Source: Heliocidaris erythrogramma (lineage: Eukaryota; Echinodermata; Echinoidea; Camarodonta; Echinometridae). Taken from it: a stretch of DNA of 64,000 bases. Numbering within the stretch: the first letter of the stretch is position 1; each line of letters starts with the position of its first letter. The stretch lies in assembly GCA_025617745.1 (NCBI GenBank), contig CM046870.1, forward strand, positions 30,523,927 through 30,587,926. Reading direction: 5' to 3'. The translations under genes were made by a program, and so were the position numbers. The notes under the pieces are model-generated. The model saw only the letters and a list, made by a program, of their open reading frames with translations. It was not told the DNA's origin and searched no databases. This document shows, one piece after another, positions 1 through 13,600 of this stretch.

Positions 1-1009
1 TCTATTAAAGATGCTTCAGGCAACTCTTAAGAAACAATCAAAAACATACTTGTACCATGAACACATAATATAAGTGATGTAATAAAAACCCGATTACTCC
101 ACTACTTGAACATAATGAGCTTGAATTAGACAAATTTCAAATATAAGCAAATATTTGTTTGGGGGGAGGAGTAGTAATCATTTCATAAATCATAATCAAT
201 AAAGAATAAACAAATCCATGCTAATGTATTGATCACTATCAGAGAACAGAAGTATTTTAAAAAAAAACTGGTTCCATGAAGTGATTAATCACTTTATTTT
301 CATAGTTTTCTAGACAGATCAATTCCATAAATTTTGTGAACAATTTCTTAAAGTGCATATCAATTCAATCATATTTTTGTAATTACATGTACATGTAGTT
401 AATGGCAACTCTGTCTTTCCATAATATATTCCAATCATTTCCAATCAGGGTATTTATAAAGCGCCAATATCTAGTTGTCTGCAGTGTACATATTGGCAAC
501 ACATTAGTATAAAATGCATTATAATGTCAGCAATTACAAAAACAAAATATTTCTTGATTCCTTATAAACTGAAGAAGTTTTTTTGTAAAGATGTAAAAAA
601 ATTTGACATAAAATCTACAAAAAAATATATAGGCTCATCAGTCCTTTGAGTTTTAGTCAATATGACCAAACTTATGATCATCAGAATAAATCATTAATTT
701 ACAATCTTAACACTGAAAAATAAAAGCCTACACAAAAGAAAATAACTGTATCGATAAGAAATATATGGAAATTTATCATTTCCTAACATATTAAATTGAC
801 ATTTCCAGAAGTAAAGAATGCACGACCATCTGCCAGAATCCTGATTTTTGTGTGAATTTTACCCGTTCCTCTTTTTATTTTCTCCCTGGAGCCATTCTCC
901 CATTACAAATCCAGGGATCTCGCATTAAGAAGGTAGCTGAAGAGGGGATTTCCCCAACTCCTTCCCATATGGAATTTGATTCAGAGGGGGTGAAATACGA
1001 CAGAGGACT
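1..1009. other. Noncoding stretch
   Basis: AT-rich; I see no gene or defined repeat. Confidence 0.5.
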
Positions 1010-1147
1010 GGGGAGCGTTTCATCAAGCGTTTTGTCAGTGATTTTTACCGACAACTGTTATAAGCTACTGAAATCCTTGCATCTGATTGGCTGAGAGCAA
1101 ATTAGTCGGTAAAAATCACTGACAAGACACTTGATGAAACGCTCCCC
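1010..1147. mobile_element. GGGGAGCGTTTCATCAAGCG MITE (copy 1)
   Basis: Termini GGGGAGCGTTTCATCAAGCG and CTTGATGAAACGCTCCCC. Subterminal TGTCAGTGATTTTTACCGAC is repeated inversely. Core GATTGGCTGAGAGCAAATTA. Confidence 0.85.
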
Positions 1148-1199
1148 TGAACTGTGCACACTGTTTACAGGCAACAAACAGGAATGTCACGTTAGCCTG

Positions 1200-1345
1200 A
1201 ACGTTCAGACACTTTTTTTTCTCTCTCTTTTTCTGTCATCATCTCTCTCTGTCTCTCTCCATCTCTCTCTCTCTCTTTCTTCTCTCCCTATTCCTTCCTA
1301 TCTACCCCTCTCTTTCTCCCCCTTCTCTCTGCATGCACGTCTGTA
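1200..1345. repeat. CT-rich low-complexity tract
   Basis: TCTCTC-rich sequence immediately before the foldback element. Confidence 0.85.
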
Positions 1346-1350
1346 TAAAG

Positions 1351-1544
1351 TACAGTGAAACCTGTCTATAAAGACCACTCAAGGGAGACAAGAAAAGCGG
1401 TCTTTATGAGCAGGTGGTCTTTATGGACAGGTTCCTTCAATACACATTTCAATGAGAAACGTTGTTCAAGGGAAACGAAAATTGTGGTCTTTATAGACAG
1501 GTGGTCTTTCTATACAGGTGGTCGCTAAAGCAGGTTTGACTGTA
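1351..1544. mobile_element. Foldback repeat with TACAGTGAAACC termini (copy 1)
   Basis: Ends TACAGTGAAACCTGTC and GCAGGTTTGACTGTA. Internal GTGGTCTTTATAGACAGGTG units. Sister copies at 3743-3936 and 61472-61651. Confidence 0.85.
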
Positions 1545-1547
1545 CAC

Positions 1548-1555
1548 ATACTCTC

Positions 1556-1589
<34 letters not shown>

Positions 1590-1745
1590 CCCATCCCCTC
1601 TCTCTTCCTTCGCTCCCTATTTCTTCCTATCTACCCCTCTCTATCTACCCCTCTCTGTCTCCCCCTTCTCTCTGCATGCACTTCTACTACACACACACAT
1701 ACACTCTCTCTCTCTCTCTCTTTCTCTCCCCCTCTCTCTCCATTA
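1548..1745. repeat. (CT)n/(CA)n low-complexity tract
   Basis: CT runs with CCCCTCTCT units and a short (CA)n. TCCTATCTACCCCTCTCT and TCTCTGCATGCAC occur both here and at 1293-1340, so the tract was duplicated on both sides of the element at 1351-1544. Confidence 0.85.
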
Positions 1746-2774
1746 TTAATTAAATAGAAGGAAACGTTTGGGAAAAAATAAATTCCATTTGATTGTTGAT
1801 TTCTTTATCACTCAAATTTGAATCCAGATAATAAACATACACAGCGACAAACCCCACAAGGTATGGGAGGACATGCAAATAAATTTCAAAAAGGCATGCT
1901 GCAGAGGGTTTCCACTTTTGTACTGAATTGGACTTTACAACGCTTTTTGATTTGTAGCCTCAAGCTAAATAACTTGATAATAAAAAAAAATGAAAATAAG
2001 GTCAATTAAGCCTTTTCCCACAGGCAAGAAGATGAAATAAATAACATAAAATGAAAATGGGACAAGGTTTTTCATCTAACAGACATTGCACCCATCATCT
2101 TTCATTTCATGATGATGATGATGATTATTATGATGATGATTATCAATATTATTATTATTATTGCAGTTTGGTTTTTTTCTGCACAAACTATGTCCAGTTT
2201 TGTTGCATAATCATATTGCGTTTGATGCCAGGAATTTTTAAAACAAGAATAAGCTTTAAAATCCTTAAATTGGTAACACATCGAGAGGTTACAATCATTG
2301 TTTTTTTATCAAAATTGGCAATTTTTTTTCAACTTTTGGACAAAACTTGTAACCATGTAGCACTGAAAGAAAAATATTATTGTTGCCAATTTGAAGTACA
2401 AAGTGTGGTCAATTTAGCCCTTGAATAAATCCGGTCCTGAAAGAGTTAAAGACACCAAATCATCATGATGGGTTCTCATGGGGTTTTGACACCCTTCGAC
2501 TAATTATCTGATATTACCGGTGTTATCAATAACCGGAGAGTGGACTTCACTTTTATGACCCACTTCAAAAGAACCGCCTTAAAGGAAAAGTCATCATCGT
2601 AAATCCTGAATCCTAATAATGACAGATAGCTTTCTGTCTCTTTCCCACCAAGTTCTCAGAGCGACACCAAGTGTCATTGCTGCTGTATGCGAGGTTCGTA
2701 CACACACGACAATGAGTAATTGCCTGGTAATTTCACAAAGTCTGGTGTATTAAAGTGAGCAATGCTAAAGGGAG
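1746..2774. other. Noncoding stretch
   Basis: AT-rich, with a (GAT)n/(ATT)n microsatellite at 2109-2162. No gene recognised. Confidence 0.5.
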
Positions 2775-3070
2775 GAAGATAATATCCAAACCCTTTGGAA
2801 GCGCATCATGTGATATGCGCTATACAAGAGCAGTTTTTTATTATTATTATTATTTGCCACTCTCCACCCAGGTGTAGTAAATGGGTACCTGGCAGGATTT
2901 ATTCCTTGAAATGCACGGTGCACTGATTATGGCTGCCAGAGCTAAAGCCAGGGTAATAATATCCAAACCCTTCGGAAGCGCATATGGATTTTATATCATA
3001 ATATGATATGCGCTTTACAAAAGCATTTTTATTATTATCATCATTATTATCATTATTATTATTATTATAT
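2775..3070 (+). mobile_element. Two SINE-type 3' ends with (ATT)n tails
   Basis: AATATCCAAACCCTTTGGAA GCGCAT ... GATATGCGCTATACAAGAGC and an ATT run end the first copy at 2855. The second repeats AATATCCAAACCCTTCGGAA GCGCATATG and ends in (ATTATC/ATT)n to 3070. Between them, TGCCACTCTCCACCCAGGTG matches the SINE body at 60578-60757. Confidence 0.6.
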
Positions 3071-3742
3071 ATGGAAAGTGGAAAAAGATGAGAGTTTGTC
3101 TTTATTAAGACTACTGGTATTTCTTTCAGGCTCAGAATAATATAGATCCAGGTACCTTGGACTAGGGACCACTTCACGATAATAGGGCTCTCGGATTTAT
3201 TCACTGGTCCTTCCTCGTTCATTCAAGAGTGTATTGCCACACAAAACAGACCAGACTTTTGTAGGAAACTCACATTTTCAGCAACAAAGCACATTCTTAA
3301 TCTTTAAAGAAAGCAAACTTTGAAAATGAAAGAAAAAGGTGTTTTGCTACTGTCCAAACTTTGTTAAAGTCTGTCAGATAAAGATCAAAAGGGGGTTAAC
3401 CCCTACCATGCTGTGGGCGACAAAACCCACCCAAAAATGTGAGTGTTGAACATTTTGTTTAGGCTCAGAATGGCTTGAAAATTCTTCCTCATACTTGTGC
3501 CTCCAATATAATGTTTATTCCTATGCAATAAATCTTTGCCCAGTTTGCTCAAGAAAAAAATTCATTGAATGTTAATATTCAACTCATGAAAGTTCATTTT
3601 TGACAATTGCTCAAAAATCTGGTGGCATGGAAGGGGTTAAGAAGGGGAGTCAAGACATTTGCAATACAAGACACATTCACCTGTATCAAATTTGATAAAT
3701 GCATGCAACCTGGCTGTTATTTTTTCATTTCATTTTTCACTT
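3071..3742. other. Noncoding stretch
   Basis: AT-rich, nothing recognised. Confidence 0.5.
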
Positions 3743-3936
3743 TACAGTGAAACCTGTCTATAAAGACCACTCAAGGGAGACAAGAAAAGCGGTCTTTATG
3801 AGCAGGTGGTCTTTATGGATAGGTTCCTTTAATACACATTTCAATAAGAAACATTGTTCAAGGGAAAAGAAAATTGTGGTCTTTATAGACAGGTGGTCTT
3901 TCTATACAGGGGTCGCTAAAGCAGGTTTGACTGTAC
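3743..3936. mobile_element. Foldback repeat with TACAGTGAAACC termini (copy 2)
   Basis: Almost identical to 1351-1544: same ends and internal GGTCTTTATGAGCAGGTGGT motif, with a few substitutions. High similarity between the two copies suggests relatively recent activity. Confidence 0.85.
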
Positions 3937-5302
3937 GAAACCTAAATGAATATATCTGGATTTATATACCACTTAATATGAAATACAGGTAATGGCTCTT
4001 TGCGCTTTATAGAGATTATGGGCCTCACAACTTATTCTTGGGTTGGGTTTTATGGTGGACTGTATCGTAAACCATCATGCCAAGTAAAGTTGATTCCAAT
4101 TTTTTGGGGGAAAATGAGGACAGGATTCCAAGTTATTTGATATTGGATCCCCCACATACCAATGCTATGGTGTAAATCTGCTCAATATTGGGGGGGGGGG
4201 TGGGGGTGGGGAGCAGTGATATTGAATATGAAGAGAATTTGTTGCTAATTCAAGCATAGCAATGTGGCTGAGTTTTTATGGTTTTTCAGCATTATATCTA
4301 TGACAATATCAATAAATTTGGTTAATATTTTTATCATTGAATTTCACTGAACAATTTAAGAAAACATTGATAATTGCTTTCACAAAAGGCATGAATATAT
4401 GCTTTCAAATGCTTTATAATCCATCATTCCATGAAAAAATATCTTTAAGCGAAATTATGCTATTATTTCCCCTTTGGAAGTAAACATCCTAACAATCCAA
4501 CTAAAAACTACAGGGTCTGCGATTCTGAGACTAGAGGTACTTCACACACTACTGCCGATACTGCGCGGTGCATTATGCGCTACATGTACACATCTCCATT
4601 AGATTGAGAAAATGGCAGAGGTCCACTAAATTGGATTTCACTCTCTCACCCTGGGATCGTGCGACGACGTTCCAGGCAATTTGATTGGCTGGAATTGCCT
4701 CTGGAATATTCCATTTCCTAAAACAGGTTTCACTTCTTGTGGGGCATCCGAACAGGAAGATGCTCAACCCCCTCGGCAAGAGCATCAAAACATCCTTTTT
4801 TAATTTCAGTCAACCTCCCTGGATACCCTTGAAGAGACATGCAGTTTCAACTTTTTCCCTATGGTGTTTTTAAAGTGGTGTTAGCATCCTTGAGAAAACT
4901 GTACAAGGTCCTTTTAATAGCATGATGGTTTCATATACATTTTAAGATGCCAACATAAGCAGGATTCTTTCAGGTAAGGGTTTAATGTGAAGGTTGAGTT
5001 GTGGTAAACCAAGTTGATAAATAATATGTGAGCATTCTCATTATTTTTATGTCATCAGTTTGGAAGAATAACATAGAAGGTATATCCCCTGAAAAGGATT
5101 GCTTTTCAATTTGCTCTCATAGTCAAAATATCATGAAAACAAATGACATACACATTTCTGTGAGCAGTGCATGTGTCTTTCAGCAAGCCCGAGTAAATTT
5201 TTTATCATTTTGATAATTCCAAAACCCTCACCGTATACACCAATTCTACAGGGTCACCTTTCCCTATTAATTCCAGTCACTTTCTTTTGCATCTCTTGAC
5301 CA
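3937..5302. other. Noncoding stretch
   Basis: AT-rich with a G-run at 4190-4212. Nothing else recognised. Confidence 0.5.
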
Positions 5303-5450
5303 GGCCCCCATTTCATAAAACTTGTCATCAATAACAAGTTACAATAATTGTCATTAGCTACTGAACTCCTTGAATCTGACTGGCTGAGAGCAAATTTGTC
5401 ACAGAAATTGGCCAGTTGTTATTGATAACAAGTTTTATGAAACAGGGCCC
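5303..5450. mobile_element. MITE with GGCCC(C)..TTTCATAAAACTTGT ends
   Basis: Left ATTTCATAAAACTTGTCATC and right ATAACAAGTTTTATGAAAC are inverse. The core GACTGGCTGAGAGCAAATTT and AGTTACAATAATTGTCATTA GCTACTGAA resembles the core of the 1010-1147 family. Confidence 0.75.
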
Positions 5451-8400
5451 AAAACTCTAATTCACCTTTAAACTTTCAAAGGATAGATATCCTCCATGAA
5501 CGAAATAACAACCATCTGCAAATTTGCGATGTTCAGTGAAAATGGTTTAATTCATCTATAAATGTTGTGTACTAGTGTTCCCTATTTCTTTGCATGTTAT
5601 TTTTTATTTTTCTTAATAAATCAAATCATGAAAGTATCCTAGCTTATCTCATCTTTTAGGAAATAATTTTTGAGCCAATTTAGATCGTACACGTATATGT
5701 ACATTTTTTATATCATTAAAAATTTTTTTTTTATATCAAATCGTACAAATACAAATGCAAATATACAATGACATATCAAATCATACAAATACAATACAAT
5801 GACACCTGCCAATTTCAGCACAGTTGAATTCAACCATGATATCTTTTTTTCAATTTCATACATGTACTTCCACTTTAAAGAGTTTATTCTGATCTGTAAT
5901 CAGGGGTTACTGTACTTTTTCTTTACATAACCATTCTTATAGTAGATTGATATTGATGAGAAATATCGATGGCGATATTTCATAAATGATTTTATAACTT
6001 GAATTTATGTCAGCAGTGCCTTGAAAATGACAAAGCCAATTCGGTTTTTAAAAAATACAATCAGAATTTGGTGTAATAAAAATTCATCAAAAAGTTCAAG
6101 TAAATACAAAGTACTCTGTAACATAAAGCCAAAATATACATAATTGACAAACGTAAAAGAGATAAGAGTGTGGTAAAACACAATCAGACTTACCTGAACG
6201 AAAAATTTGGTATTCGATATGAAGCGATGTACAAACATAACACCAGTCTCCAGATCCTAGCATTAAGGCTCTGACTGTATTACACGCTACTAATCAGAAT
6301 TTTCAATAATTTTTGCGTTTTGTCTTTATATGCCAGAGTTCACTAAGCTGCCTAATCGATTAACCAGAAATGAAATATATTTATGGAATGTTACAAGAAC
6401 AAGTACAAATAAAGACTTACAAAAAACCATTTAGTTCCTTCTAAAGATAAAAAAAAAATTAACAACATATAAAAAAGGTTTGCAGTAGAAAGGTCACGGC
6501 AAAAAGCAATCTGTAAACCAGAACCGAGGAAACCGCTGGGTTTTCCCCTATCTTCTCTTTTGCTTGAAAAGCACAGCCCTGGGAATGCAAGTCTTTAAAA
6601 TGGATCGTAACTATGCCACAGACAAATGATGGCAAAGGGAAAGCACGTACTGCCAAGACCAGAACACAATGAAGCCTAAGTAGTTCAAATTTACATTTCT
6701 AAAAAGCCCTGTAAAGGTTTTACTTCAGTTCCTTAAATGGGAATTTTCTTATTAAAGCTGACTTTCATATTGCTGTATTTGCATTACAATCAGAACTCCA
6801 TAGTAGCCTTTTAAAAGGTTACGACTTCTCCCCTGATATGTTTGAACCAAACATATATGGGCGGGCAATGATAAGCAAAATTATTTTGCGCTTTTTCTTG
6901 ACAAATGGCAGATGTCAATTTTATTTACACTGTAATGAATGCTCAGAATATACACAAATGCAGCTGTATAGCAATATGTGCAGATACTTCTGTATAATGC
7001 AATACGTATGTAGTCTCAGCTCTTTAATAGGGACTTTAGTTGAGTGCATACTCTTACATGTACATACATGTACATGTAAATTTACATGTACAACTCTAGC
7101 GTCTTGGGCCGCTGTTCTTTAAAAATTTCATACATTTGGGTACCCACCATCTCATTTTCGGGCAGTGAAATGGTCTCTTTGCAATTTTTTTATCTTATCT
7201 AAATTAGCACATTTTGATGACGAAATTACATTTTCATGATTCTGAAGTGACATTGTTTTTGCTCGCAGGCTTTGCTCGCTCGCTGAATCAAAAAACCAGA
7301 AAGCTAATACACAATGTATTTGGGCAATTGAAACGTGAGTCTCATACGTCTTTGTATGTATGTGTACTACTCAGTGGCCCGCGATGTAATTTCAAGAATA
7401 TTTCTTGCCTGTCTGACAAAATAATTAAGAACCCAGGGTCTAGGGTTTACTAAAACAACTTACAGTGTCAGTTGATCTGTGGGGCAATTTTGCAGCATTA
7501 ATACTAAATCAGCACTCATGCATTGTCAATGATATAATTTCTAGTTTTATACCAAATAAAAATTTATACCCAATACAAAAAAAAAGGAGTAACAGCAATA
7601 CAGAATTTCATTCATAAGAATAAAAAAGGCCAGGTCATAGAAGTTTGTCTTCCACAATAATGATTAATCAAGCGTCATATAATGAGTACAAAGATCACAA
7701 TGTCCAAAAATATTACACAAATTCCCCAAAGTTCCAAAATAGATGCTTGTCTGATTCAAAGATCTTGCAAGTATGACTTCACATCATGGGATGCTCCCCC
7801 CCCTGGAATTTTTTAATTTTGTACAGCAACTAATGGCAAAGGCTCGTCTCGTTGGATCAGAGCCGTGACAAGAAATCTCCGCACATGCTTCATGTAAGTG
7901 TACAAATTGTCTACATGAACCTGAAAATGTTTTGTTTTTCGTTGCCCTAAATATAAGATTAAACTTATCCAAAAAAAAATTCAAAAATCACTTTAAAAGG
8001 GAAGCAATATTTTATGGGCTGTGACAATGTTATGATTTATTTTTAATACTTCTCTACATGTATCTATGATGATATCTTTGAGTTATTTGTAATGTATGTT
8101 TTTCCATTGTTTCAGAACTAAATGTGTACATCATTCTTCTTGAAATTTTCATAATAGTTCCTTTTTTATATTACAAAGAGATTAATGAACAATTCAACTA
8201 CTTTCACAACTATTTCAAATGCTTACAGAATAAAAACCAAAATAAAACCAATACCCTGCATGTCTGCGAGAGGCTTTTGCAATAGCTGTCAAAAAACACC
8301 CAATCATTCTTCAACTCCAGGCACAATTAACAATTTCCTGCTGCACTTTCATACCATGTGCCTATTATTTTTTTTTTTTTCAACACCACAATGCACAAGT

Positions 8401-10539
8401 ATTATATCAGACAATGAATGGATGCCCTCTATTGTCAGTGTTACTGTGAAGGCAGAAAATTTTGTGAATTTTAATGACAGCCACTTTTGCAGCAAGAAAC
8501 TTTCGCGAATTCTCGCTACCTCAAATATGCAATTTTCGACGTAGAGGGCAATATTATGCATGGAAATGGTCCGCATCTTCGTTAACTTCACTTCCGGTCC
8601 GTAATGAAATACTACGGCTTATGAATAAAATTCAAGGTTTAAATGGATTTACCATTGATGGCACAGTTACCATCAATGGTAAGTTTTATGCAACGGGGCC
8701 CAGCAGTTCAAAGGCATATACAGTACATGTAGCTAAGCTCTTTTCATGCCCACTGTCATATAAAAACACATTTAGAAAAATCAACTAAAAAAAAAACCAA
8801 CAGGTTGGTCAAATACCTTTGGGAATTGTTTTTCTACCAAGAATTGTTTTTCTACCAAGGCTCGTTTTCAAGGGTTGGGGCCAGGGCTAGGTCGAAGTTA
8901 CATCAGGTGATATTTTCTAAGTGCTCTTATGGTTCTTCATCACTTTTGCAGACTTCCACAAAATTCCGCAATACTTTGCAGATTAAATAGACATCCTGTA
9001 GATACTGCTTATGAATTTCCTAAGTTCTAACTCCTTTGTAAGAAATGAAAATCTTGCTTTTGTCACAGAGGGAGCTATTCTAAAAAAATTATAGTCCTTT
9101 TCACATCTGCACAGTTTTCTAATTGTAATTGTAATTTATTGCATACTCAGACAACTTCAAACTTTAGGGCTGCCAAAGTACCTTTTAAACCTAGGTACCA
9201 GTATAGTCAGGGCTCTACACTAACAAGTTTTCACAGGGAGTCATCATTTTTCTTCCATAGTTGATCCTGGCTAGGATCTCAATTCTCATGTCACCTGAGT
9301 AACAGACTACATGTACATGTATGCACAGTAAGAAGTAAAACTCATGCATGTGTGCAAACATCAATACTGGTCCTTTTGAGCCAGTGCAGTGGGTCGCAAG
9401 CGAGGATTAATACATGTTATGAATTGAAAGATCTGGAATTGGTCCTGAACCTAAAAATCCTGATTTTTATAAATGTACTCACCTTGATTCATTTTGGCTC
9501 TGAAGCTACACTGCCATATATACACTACTAAGATATACAGATCCCCATCTTCATTATCGAGGACTAACAAGCAATACACTGAAATGGGAGATCTGAAATG
9601 AAACGAGAGAAGAATGATTTATAAGTAAACATGAATACCAAGTGCTCATCATGTCAATACCAGATATGGGATACACATGAAGAGTCAGTGGCTTAGCGAC
9701 CGGGGGAGGGGGAGGGGGGGGTGGAGATTGAGGCACATACCCCCAAATGAATGGTAAAAACAGGGGGAAAAGAATAAAACAGGGGGAAAAGAATAAAACA
9801 GAGGGGAAAAAAGATAGAAAGAGATGGGGGGGGGGGAGAAATGTGAAAAGAAGAGGTTAGGAACACTCCCACACCCTTCCCATAATCGGTGAACTTTTTA
9901 AATTGCATTTAAAGCTCTCGGTATTAAAGACAGTTGCCTCCTCAATGTCTATACCCCGACGCCACTAGCCAAGGTAATATCCATACAATCTTGATCATAC
10001 AATCCTTCTCCACGCTTATCAAAAACATGGATATCGTTCATTAAAGTATTCTGTCTGTCAGTGATCCAAACCAACCAGATCCTTGTTTAGCATGATACGA
10101 AAAATAAAACAAAAACTTTGAGTAGAACTACTGGCAACAAGGAGGTATGGATTACATGAATATGATCCGAGCCGAAAACCTACCCACACTCAAAATACAA
10201 AGCCGTCTGTCATGACAGTCCAGGCAGAAAAATGACATGTTTACCATACATGTTTAGTTTATGTTTCTTAACTTAATAGGCATTTTTTTTTTATAACCAA
10301 TGATGAAATATCAAAGCAAACTAATTACAAAGTATTTATACATTAAAATAACTAATTAAACAAAAAAAGTGGTATGATAAAGGTATGAGATAGACATAGA
10401 GTTCATCTGCTATTCTTCTTTACTCAGACATTCAATTGGAAACGAAAAAAAAAAAGAACAAAATTAAAAAAAAAAGAGTTGAATGGTACCTGAATAAGGG
10501 GTGAAAAAATGGGGTCTGCTCGCCATTTACATGTATAAA
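5451..10539. other. Noncoding stretch
   Basis: AT-rich. Contains ACATGT runs (7053-7092), a dispersed repeat with GCAGCAAGAAACTTTCGCGAATTC near 8488-8512 (compare 52073-52165), a short hairpin ATTTACCATTGATGGC..GCACAGTTACCATCAATGG near 8649-8680, and G-rich runs at 9700-9835. No gene recognised. Confidence 0.5.
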
Positions 10540-10610
10540 TGACTGCTATTCATTTCATCACGCATGGATAGCGGTCCTTATAGCGGTCATTATGAATAGC
10601 GAGGTTACAA
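10540..10610. repeat. Single partial copy of the 120-bp palindromic unit
   Basis: GCTATTCATTTCATCACGCA TGGATAGCGGTCCTTAT and TTATGAATAGCGAGGTTAC match the right half of the units at 24860-25192. Confidence 0.7.
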
Positions 10611-13600
10611 AAAAAAATATAGCATAAAGCTTGATTTTCTTCACTCTCTATGCTCTACTGCAACCAAATTTCAGTCCAGACTCACGATACCAAAAATAAC
10701 CTTTCAAAAAAAATGATTATCTTGGAATTACAACAACAATATTTTATTTTAGAATCATATCTTTAAAAATTCATAATCCACAACCATACAAAGCAAAGTA
10801 AAACTGATACACTACACATGATGATGTTTGCGACAGTACGGTGAAATTATAAATTCATGGAATTACCCTACAGCGCTCCGTCTTTCATTGGACAATGACA
10901 TCTGCTCTTAATATGCATGAGGAAATATTCAACATTACATGTACATAGAAATTGAAATATCGACATCTTGAGTGCTAAATAAAGAACAGAAACTATCTAG
11001 AATAACCATTTACCAGAAATGAAGTTGAAAATATGAAATGATTTTTTACCTTATTTTCTGTACATGTATATCAATGCCAAAATATTTACGTATCTAGGAA
11101 GTTAATCACCATAATAATAGGAAAGCTGATCCCTGCACGCCTTGCATCCGTTCTTCTTCAACAATAGACTTTAACCACACAATTAAAGATTACTAGCATC
11201 AACAAATTGAATTCGTGAGCCGAGTCATTCATGTTGTGTTTTCACGCATATTTATGATAGTAACCGCCCTTTGTTCGCAATACACAATGGGAATCATTCC
11301 ATGTGCACATGTGCTTAACCGTATAAGGAATATGTCACCACCGAGGAAAAAGGGGCTTACCCTTTCTGAGGTGAACATGCAAGCTCTTCCCTCTCGATCG
11401 AGTGCACGATCTATTTTTGGCACGTGTGTTTCCTACTTTCTTTCACTGGATCTATTGGAGCATTCTCCGCATTTTGAAGGGCTTAATTAGAATCAGTCAG
11501 CTCAGTCAAGTCAATCAGACCAGAAGCAGGATCTATATTTGTGATGATATAGTTTTTCAATGCCTAATGTAGTAGTGGAAATTTTTCATACATTTTTCTT
11601 TTTTTTTCATAAAACTTATACAAAATCTCCATATCGATTGGTGGTTGGACAAACATTTACATGTACTGTAGCTCTGGAATATGAGGTACCGGCGCATGTT
11701 GTTTGGAATCTAAATTTAAAGGATACGCCATATTTTCCTCATTACCTTTCAACAAACTAGTTTTCGTTTTAAATTTCCCACCACAAAACAACAAAATAGG
11801 TGTATTTAGCTAGAATTCAGTTTGATCTCAAAAAGGTATCCATAAATATAGATCATTCCCGTAATAAAATAGGCTATTAAAATATGGGGGAGAAAGGTGG
11901 AAAACAGACAGGGAAAATACATTTTAAGACTATTTTTCATTAAAAAAATAGAGAATAAAATAATGTACCTGTATAAATAGTATAAAAATACAGTGATAAA
12001 ACAGTAAAAATATAGCTTTTTCGTAAAGTATTGGAACAGAAATCTTCAGTTTAAAACTATATTTTTGGGCTATTTAAAAAAAAAAGATTTACTCATCTAC
12101 ATGTATTACAATTTGCAAGTCATACAACAAGGAATATTATTTACCTCCTTCAGAAATGGATAATCCCTTTTGAAAGAGTATCATCTTTAAGCAATCCTTT
12201 GACCAATGTGTTCACCAAACGCAACCTACAGATCCTTTCTGTATTAACTCCACGACCATTGTCATAAATAAATAGTGCAATTATAAGGTAAACAGAGCTT
12301 TCACAATGTACACTTATTTTTCGAAAACCAATCAAAGTGACCTGTAAAACTTGAACTTTGGGTTGCAATGGAATGAGTGGGCAACCTGGGCAAACAGAAA
12401 GGACCCATAAAAAGAAATCATATTTACATTTCTCAATTCGATGGAAGTAAATGCACTTTGATTGTTGTACACTATACAAACAAAAAACAGGATCATTCAC
12501 AACAAAGGTTGGGTACAAAAGGGGGTTTGATCAGGAGCAATGATTTTGTCCCTTTAGGGTTTGTCCAAATATTGCATCCATTCATGAAGGCAACACATGA
12601 AATCTATTAACAAAATATACATCTCTTTTTGTTTTGGGTGGTGTTTTGGGTGGAATTTGGGAGGGTAAAAATTTACCTCTGTGGCCTTGACTTGAGCAAA
12701 TTTCCACGGCTCCCTCTTGCGAGGAATCTACAACCAGAAACAAATATGAAATGTATCTTACCCTTTGTACTCCACAAGGTGTGTATTAATGTAAATTCCA
12801 AATCAGTGAATTAATAATAGATCTGACTACATTTAGGGGTACTAGTGCTTGATCTCTGAAACCATTACCGGTACTTCAACATGTGCATATTTTTTTTTGC
12901 TGAAAGTAAAAAAATCCCCTTCTTTATGGTTTTATCAACGGTTTGATTTAACTATTTTCACATTCGTGCCGACGCTGCTTTCAATTTCACTCAAACTCAT
13001 AATACAGGGAGATTAAATTCCTCAAGGCGTGATCTATCTCTGAATCTAAACTATGCTAACTCTATGTACAGAGCAACTTCCTTACTTTAATGATCAACAT
13101 TGTATGGAGAGTACATCTTTGGTCGGTGACAAAAATGGAATTTCCCGTTACCCGCCTACGGCATTGGAATGTCATTGTTCGCTCAAGAGCTCCTTGCATA
13201 AAGTTTCTGTTTCACCGTGGATGGAATCATATTGATGGGTATACATGTACATGTACATGTATGTACTTATCTTAACTGATAGAGGGATTGTGTGACACAC
13301 GTGTCCGCGAGTCAACTTTTCCCAGAATTATAAATAAATGACCATGACCTTCGCGTTATAATGGTTCATACAGTTGGTAATTCCCAATTACCCAGCAACC
13401 TTGGCCATTGTCAATTAAATACATGTGGCTATTGAAGTTGGGGTGACAAAGTCCGATAACATCGATCTAATGGTTTCAGATGAAAGATTAGGCCCCGCAA
13501 AATTTATGATTTTCTTGTCCAAGCTAGTTTCCTTTCTTCTGCCTGTCTTTTAAAAAAAAATGATGATCATCTTTTTTCTTTTTACATGCGATAAAATGCA

